Of a stretch of DNA of 12,312 nucleotides, positions 11,702 through 12,312 are shown piece by piece. The notes under the pieces were generated by a model, which ran no database searches, had not been told where the DNA came from, and worked only from the letters and a program-made list of their open reading frames with translations. Source of the DNA: JBBAAW01 sp964574405 (GTDB lineage Bacteria > Patescibacteriota > WWE3 > UBA101185 > UBA10185). Both the position numbers and the translations under genes were made by a program. The first letter of the stretch is position 1. The number at the start of each line of letters is the position of its first letter. Location of the stretch: positions 1 to 12,312 of the forward strand of contig CAZNNN010000022.1 of NCBI GenBank assembly GCA_964574405.1, read 5' to 3'.

Positions 11702-12312
11702 ATGCCAAAACTTACTTCACTTGCCATATTTTTTCCTTTTATGAACGACGCGGGAACTGTACAAAAACAGATTGACGATGCGTACGAAATCGGTAACCAA
11801 TTAACTGATGATTTACAAATTATTGCTCTGCACGGCGGAGCGTCCAAAGATAGCACCTTGGAAGAAATTAAACGCCTAAAAGATGTTTATCCGGCTCTAA
11901 CAATTGTGGACAAAACTAACAATTGGGAGAAATACGCCGTGATTAAATACGGTTTTGAAGCCTGTACTAAAGACTGGATTTTTTATACTGACGGGAATGC
12001 GCAATATCATTTGGATGATCTGCCTAAGTTAGTAGCAAAGCAAGCTGAAACTGGGGTAGATATTGTAAATGGGTATAAAAAAGAACGAGGTGATGGCTTT
12101 TTAAGGATGTTTTTGGGCAACGCGTACGCCCGGCTTTCTTCCTTTATTTTTGACCTACCCATACGGGACACAGATTGCGACTTTAGGCTCATAAGAAAAG
12201 CCGTAATAGATAAAGTAACCTTAGAAAGCCACGATTCCTCCATTTTGGCGGAAATGCTTAAAAAATGGCAATTAGTGGGAGCATCCTTTGCAGAAGTTCC
12301 GGTTAATCATTA
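11702..12312 (+). CDS. GT2-family glycosyltransferase, DPM/DPG-synthase-like, 3' end missing
   Basis: An open frame of 203 codons from ATG 11702 runs off the window. The order matches the DPM1-like GT2 branch, which makes or uses polyprenyl-phosphate sugars: strand 1 SLAIFFPFMNDAGTV (6-20), IIALHGGASKDSTLEEI (40-56), WIFYTDGNAQYHLDDLPKL (92-110) with D97 at the metal site, and DTDCDFRLIRKAV (156-168), a typical segment of this branch. The usual 'VnDGStDnT' is replaced by LHGGASKDST, so the Asp that contacts the nucleotide base looks absent. If active, it could supply lipid-linked sugar to the two GT39-type enzymes alongside, which is an inference from context. There is no Shine-Dalgarno; see the -10 box just upstream. 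Confidence 0.85.
   Translation, partial: MPKLTSLAIFFPFMNDAGTVQKQIDDAYEIGNQLTDDLQIIALHGGASKDSTLEEIKRLKDVYPALTIVDKTNNWEKYAVIKYGFEACTKDWIFYTDGNAQYHLDDLPKLVAKQAETGVDIVNGYKKERGDGFLRMFLGNAYARLSSFIFDLPIRDTDCDFRLIRKAVIDKVTLESHDSSILAEMLKKWQLVGASFAEVPVNH

Noticed and set aside
12007..12243. Minus-strand frame of 78 codons
   Set aside because: Shadow of the DPM-like GT2 frame, which has clear family motifs.
1..12312. CRISPR arrays, insertion sequences or tandem repeats
   Set aside because: No regularly spaced repeats, transposase motifs or terminal inverted repeats were seen on reading through.

Overview
The window is AT-rich bacterial DNA with tightly packed genes, short or overlapping junctions, many starts without a Shine-Dalgarno site, and several membrane or glycan genes. 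This style, together with the small lipid-kinase and DUF4430-like genes, suggests a Candidate Phyla Radiation (Patescibacteria) genome of the Microgenomates/Katanobacteria kind. That placement is an inference from gene style; no rRNA gene or taxonomic marker search supports it.

Layout. (1) 1-1334, minus strand: a DUF4430-like membrane-anchored protein, a prokaryotic diacylglycerol/undecaprenol kinase preceded by a possible 23-codon upstream ORF, and the first 76 codons of a sacsin-like GHKL ATPase cut by the window edge. (2) 1371-2213, plus: a tRNA-Arg(UCG) gene followed after 6 nt by a SAM-dependent methyltransferase, which meets a small unknown minus-strand gene tail to tail. (3) 2602-7711, plus: a promoter, a histidine-type T-box riboswitch (specifier CAC) with its terminator, a tRNA-His(GUG) gene, a GT-A-like putative glycosyltransferase starting 6 nt after the tRNA, a GH84 (O-GlcNAcase-type) glycoside hydrolase overlapping it, and hisS. 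(4) 7658-12312: a glycan cluster made of a GT2 glycosyltransferase and a GT39/PMT-type membrane glycosyltransferase (minus), then divergently a second GT39/PMT-type membrane enzyme and a DPM-like GT2 that runs off the end.

The most notable region is (3). The T-box reads uncharged tRNA-His, yet the first gene after its terminator is tRNA-His itself. The circuit would therefore raise its own ligand RNA, two carbohydrate-active enzymes of unknown purpose, and the synthetase that charges the tRNA. The two enzymes lack secretion signals and look like a possible cytoplasmic glycan writer/eraser pair.

A second theme is initiation. Several genes have a -10 box (often TGnTAAAAT) only 5-9 nt before the start codon and no Shine-Dalgarno, as expected for leaderless mRNAs. 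Genes inside the his operon (GH84, hisS) do have Shine-Dalgarno sites. Two further ORFs begin 6 nt after a tRNA CCA end, so tRNA 3' processing would itself create near-leaderless mRNAs.
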